NCBI GenBank assembly: GCA_963777855.1
Contig: CAVZRW010000002.1
Location: 62,001-126,000 of the forward strand
DNA length: 64,000 bases
From: Prado023 sp963777855
Lineage (GTDB): Bacteria; Actinomycetota; Actinomycetes; S36-B12; CAIYMF01
Direction of reading: 5' to 3'
Part shown: positions 61,032-64,000 of the stretch, in pieces
Numbering within the stretch: the stretch's first letter is position 1
Layout of the letters: each line of letters starts with the position of its first letter
The notes under the pieces: generated by a model
The model's input: only the letters and a program-made list of their open reading frames with translations
What the model was told of the DNA's origin: nothing
Databases searched by the model: none
Translations under genes and position numbers: made by a program

Positions 61032-62220
61032 TCACGAAAGGAGGTCCTGCGGTCCGACGCTGGCCTGCAGCGCGGCCCGGAACGCCGCCATCTCCGCCGG
61101 GGTGCCCGCACTCACGCGCAGCCATCCGGCCGGACCGGTGGCCCGGACGAGCACGTCGTGATCCAGCAGCCGCTGCCACACGGCCTCGCGGTCGACGAAC
61201 CGGCCGAACAGCACGAAGTTGGCGTCCGACTCGGCTGCCTGCAGCCCCGGCTGATCGCGCAGCCAGTCGACGAGGGCGTCGCGCTCGGCCCGCAGGGCGG
61301 CCACCGTGGACAGCAGCTCGTCGGCGTGGCGCAGGGCCGTGCGGGCCACGGCCTGGGTGACCGCCGACAGGTGGTAGGGCAGGCGCACCAGCTGGACCGC
61401 GTCGACCACGCCGGGATCGGCCACGAGGTAGCCGACCCGGGCACCGGCCAGCGCGAAGGCCTTGCTCATGGTGCGGGTGACCACCAGGCGCGGGTGCTCG
61501 GGCAGCAGGGTGACGGCCGAGGGCGTGCCGGGCCGGCGGAACTCCGCGTAGGCCTCGTCGACCACGACCATCCCGTGCGAGGCCGCGCACAGGGCCCGCA
61601 CCTCGGCCAGTCCCAGCGCGGTGCCGCTCGGGTTGTTCGGTGAGGCCAGCAGGATCACGTCCGGCTGGGTGGCCTCCACATGGGCCAGCGCGGCCCCGAG
61701 GTCGAGCGTGAAGTCCGGGCGGCGGGGCAGCGTCACGTACGTCGTGAAGGTGTCGCGGCAGTAGTCCGGGTACATCGAGTACGTGGGGTCGAACGACAGC
61801 GCCGTGCGCCCGGGCCCACCGAAGGCCTGCAGCAGCTGGAGCATGACCTCGTTGGACCCGTTGGCCGCCCACAGGTGGGCCGCGGTCAGCGCGGGGCCGT
61901 CGGGGACGTCCCGGCGCACATAGCCGGCCAGGTCCTCGCGCAGCGCGGTCGCATCGCGGTCCGGGTAGCGGTTGAGCCCGGAGCCGATCTCGGCGACGGC
62001 CTCGGCCAGGTCGGCGACCATCGCCGCCGAGGGCGGGTACGGGTTCTCGTTGACGTTCAGCCGGTGGGCCACAGCCAGCTGCGGGGCGCCGTAGGGCACC
62101 TGGCCGCGCAGTTCGGGGCGCACGGGCAGCTCGGGGCGCCGGGTCCTCGCTGGGGGCCGGCAGCTGGGCGCGGCCGGTCGTTGCCTGTGGGGCTGGCGGC
62201 TCGGCCGTGGCGGCGCTCAC
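61032..62220 (-). CDS. hisC: Histidinol-phosphate aminotransferase (one frameshift near the N terminus)
   Basis: PLP enzyme that aminates imidazole-acetol phosphate. NVNENPYPPS, WAANGSNEVMLQLLQAFG, ASPNNPSGTALG, VVDEAYAEFRR and the PLP lysine in TRTMSKAFALAGARVGYL are in one frame. The first 31 residues (MSAATAEPPAPQATTGRAQL...) are in another, starting at ATG 62220 with a TGATG overlap with hisD; one extra C near 62141 separates them, and removing it gives EDPAPELPVRPELRGQVPYGAP. The span is one base over 396 codons. The GTG at 62123 would give a shorter protein that still has the fold. Confidence 0.92.
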
Positions 62221-63527
62221 CGCTCGAACCGCACGGTGATGGCCGCTGCGTGCGCCGGGAGGTCCTCGGCGCGCGCCAGGGCCACGACGTGCTCGGCCAC
62301 ACCGGCCAGGGCAGCCTCGTCGTACTCGATGAGGTTGACCCCGCGCAGGAAGGTCGCCACGCCCAGGCCGCTGGAGTGACAGGCGCAGCCGCCCGTGGGC
62401 AGCACGTGGTTGGAGCCGGCGGCGTAGTCGCCCAGGGAGACCGGTGCGTGCGGGCCGACGAAGATCGCCCCCGCGTTGCGCACGCGCAGCGCCACCTCGC
62501 GGGCGTCATGGGTGTGGATCTGCAGGTGCTCGGCGGCGTAGGCGTTGATCACGGCGAGGCCGTCGTCGAGCGACCCCACGAGGATCACCGCGCTCTGCGG
62601 GCCGCCCAGGGCCTCCCGGATGCGCAGCGAGTGCTTCGTCACCGCCACCTGGACCTCGAGCTCCTCGACCACCGCATCGGCGAGCGTCGGGCTCGTCGTG
62701 ACCAGCACGGAGGCGGCGATCACGTCGTGCTCGGCCTGGCTGATCAGGTCGGCGGCGACGAACGCAGCATCGGCGGAGTCATCGGCCAGGATCGCGATCT
62801 CGGTGGGCCCGGCCTCCGAGTCGATCCCGATGCGGCCCTTGAGCAGGCGCTTGGCCGCAGTCACCCAGATGTTGCCCGGGCCGGTCACGAGGTTCGCCGG
62901 TGCCACCGCCTCGCCGTCGGCGGCCCGGGAGCCATGCGCGAACAGCGCGATGGCCTGCGCCCCTCCGGCGGCGTACACCTCGTCGACGCCGAGCAGCGCG
63001 CAGGCCGCCAGGATCGTGGGGTGCGGCAGCCCGCCGAACTCCGCCTGCGGAGGGGAGGCCACGGCCAACGAGCCCACACCGGCGATCTGGGCCGGCACCA
63101 CGTTCATCACCACCGAGGAGGGGTACACCGCGCGACCACCGGGCACGTACAGCCCGACCCGGTCGACCGGGATCCAACGCATCGTCACCGTGCCGCCGGG
63201 GACCACCTGGGTGGTGCGCTGCGGGCGCACCTGGTCGGCGTGGACGGTGCGCACCCGGTCGATGGCCACCTCGAGCGCGGTGCGGACGGTCGGGTCCAGT
63301 GCGGCCAGGGCCTCGGCCAGCGCCTCGGCGGGCACCCGCAGCGAGGGTGCGCGCACGCCATCGAGCCGCTCCCCGTGCTCGAGCACCGCCGCCGACCCGC
63401 GGGCGGCCACGTCCTCGACGATGGGCCGCACGACCGCCAGGGCGTGCTCGACATCCATCGGGGCGCGCGGGACGACCGTGCCCAGGTCGTCGGGCAGTCC
63501 GGAACGCAGGTCCAGGCGGCGGATCAT
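62217..63527 (-). CDS. hisD: Histidinol dehydrogenase
   Basis: Last two steps of histidine synthesis, zinc and NAD dependent. 436 residues in one frame. VGLYVPGGRAVYPSSVVMN binds NAD; EVYAAGGAQAIALFAHGS, LVTGPGNIWVTAAKRLL, IDSEAGPTEIAILAD, DLISQAEHD and NHVLPTGGCACHSSGLGV are standard. TAGGAT six bases before ATG 63527 marks a leaderless promoter and hence the likely start of the hisD-hisC-hisB operon. Confidence 0.97.
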   Translation of the reverse strand: MIRRLDLRSGLPDDLGTVVPRAPMDVEHALAVVRPIVEDVAARGSAAVLEHGERLDGVRAPSLRVPAEALAEALAALDPTVRTALEVAIDRVRTVHADQVRPQRTTQVVPGGTVTMRWIPVDRVGLYVPGGRAVYPSSVVMNVVPAQIAGVGSLAVASPPQAEFGGLPHPTILAACALLGVDEVYAAGGAQAIALFAHGSRAADGEAVAPANLVTGPGNIWVTAAKRLLKGRIGIDSEAGPTEIAILADDSADAAFVAADLISQAEHDVIAASVLVTTSPTLADAVVEELEVQVAVTKHSLRIREALGGPQSAVILVGSLDDGLAVINAYAAEHLQIHTHDAREVALRVRNAGAIFVGPHAPVSLGDYAAGSNHVLPTGGCACHSSGLGVATFLRGVNLIEYDEAALAGVAEHVVALARAEDLPAHAAAITVRFER

Positions 63528-63533
63528 GGACCA

Positions 63534-63539
63534 ATCCTA
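63534..63539 (-). promoter_or_regulatory. Leaderless-type -10 element of the his operon
   Basis: TAGGAT on the minus strand, six bases before the hisD ATG. Confidence 0.6.
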
Positions 63540-63567
63540 GAGGTCGTCCACAGCCCGGCGAGCCGGG

Positions 63568-64000
63568 TCAGTTGCTCCAGGTGCGACCGGTGGCCAGGTC
63601 CACCGCGGGCATCGAGGGCAGCGCCCCCATCATGGACAGCTCGCAGCGCAGCACCTCGCAGACCGCCTCGAGCCGGGCCTCGGCGTCGACGATCCCGAGC
63701 AGGCGCTGGCGCACCGGCAGGTCGGTGACGATGGCCGAGGCCACCAGGTAGCTGAGCACCACCGGGTCCTGCGGGAGGTTCTCGATCTCGGCGAGGTCGA
63801 TGACCCCCCAGCCGGCGATCCGCGCCCGGTAGGTCTCCAGCAGCCGGACAGCCGTCCTGGCCAGGGTGGCCGCGCGGGTCGCGTCGCCGACCGGCTCGGG
63901 GTGCATCCGCACGTCGGCACGGGTGTAGGGCAGGCGCGTGTCCAGCGAGTTGATGCTGAACCGGCGCGCACCCACGGTCACCAGGTCGAACCGGCCGTCG
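63568..64000 (-). CDS. LON-substrate-binding-domain protein (5' end outside the window)
   Basis: C-terminal 144 residues of a protein whose start lies beyond 64000. It begins DGRFDLVTVGARRFSINSL, the strand pattern of the LON N-terminal (PUA-like) domain, and continues LPYTRADVRMHPEPVGD. An alpha-helical tail (YLVASAIVTDLPVRQRLLGI, ARLEAVCEVLRCELSMM) follows. There is no room for AAA or protease domains downstream, so this is a stand-alone LON-domain protein, not Lon protease. The function is unknown. It ends 41 bases before hisD. Confidence 0.82.
   Translation of the reverse strand, partial: DGRFDLVTVGARRFSINSLDTRLPYTRADVRMHPEPVGDATRAATLARTAVRLLETYRARIAGWGVIDLAEIENLPQDPVVLSYLVASAIVTDLPVRQRLLGIVDAEARLEAVCEVLRCELSMMGALPSMPAVDLATGRTWSN

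Overview
The window is 64 kb of very GC-rich chromosome with almost every gene on the minus strand and with 1-4 base stop/start overlaps between neighbours. Gene families typical of Actinomycetota (mIHF, BldD, the actinobacterial PriA without a Walker A, DUF222-HNH, the bifunctional HisA/TrpF enzyme PriA, HGxxPAAW, SHOCT) and the gene order place it in Actinomycetota, most likely Micrococcales. The genus cannot be named from the sequence. The window is core housekeeping chromosome; I see no prophage, insertion sequence, CRISPR array, rRNA or tRNA. No gene-free stretch exceeds 300 bases; the longest gaps are about 190 bases (53247-53437), 173 bases (43817-43989), 172 bases (29081-29252) and 170 bases (51125-51294).

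Layout, left to right (minus-strand transcription runs right to left): hisE (cut by the window edge), then ribH, ribBA, ribE, ribD and rpe; a two-gene plus-strand insert (4.8-7.8 kb) with a DUF222-HNH nuclease gene behind a perfect LexA/SOS box, a 44-bp perfect palindrome and an MFS transporter; rsmB, fmt, def, priA, a double GNAT, metK, coaBC, rpoZ, gmk and mihF; then the de novo UMP operon pyrF, pyrD, pyrK, carB, carA, a PH-like membrane protein, pyrC, pyrB and pyrR, led by an apparent PyrR-binding leader; bldD with a candidate BldD box; pyk; gltD and gltB. After an acyltransferase and a divergent kinase/M23/aminotransferase fusion come lgt, a DsbA-like protein and a divergent VKOR (envelope thiol oxidation and lipoprotein maturation), then trpA, trpB, trpC, a two-component system, a thioesterase, trpE, hisI and hisF; an accessory block (SHOCT, DUF6325, AarF kinase, holin-4 with a Glu-Pro repeat, RidA); and finally hisA/priA, hisH, a small membrane protein, hisB, hisC, hisD and a LON-domain protein cut by the right edge.

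Functionally this is a biosynthetic core: riboflavin, pyrimidine, tryptophan, histidine and glutamate/ammonia assimilation. carA/carB and gltB/gltD supply and use glutamine, and pyk feeds carbon. No trpF is present, consistent with HisA serving as PriA for both pathways.

Two window-wide patterns matter. First, many conserved genes (def, priA, carA, carB, pyk, gltB, gltD, trpB, hisC, ridA, the holin gene) are broken by one-base indels although all their motifs and total lengths are normal; carB, pyk and gltBD carry many. I read these as sequence errors, not gene decay, and annotate them as single CDSs with the breaks described. Second, about a dozen genes carry a TANNNT hexamer 6-8 bases before the start codon, the hallmark of leaderless transcription in actinobacteria; I used it to fix several starts.
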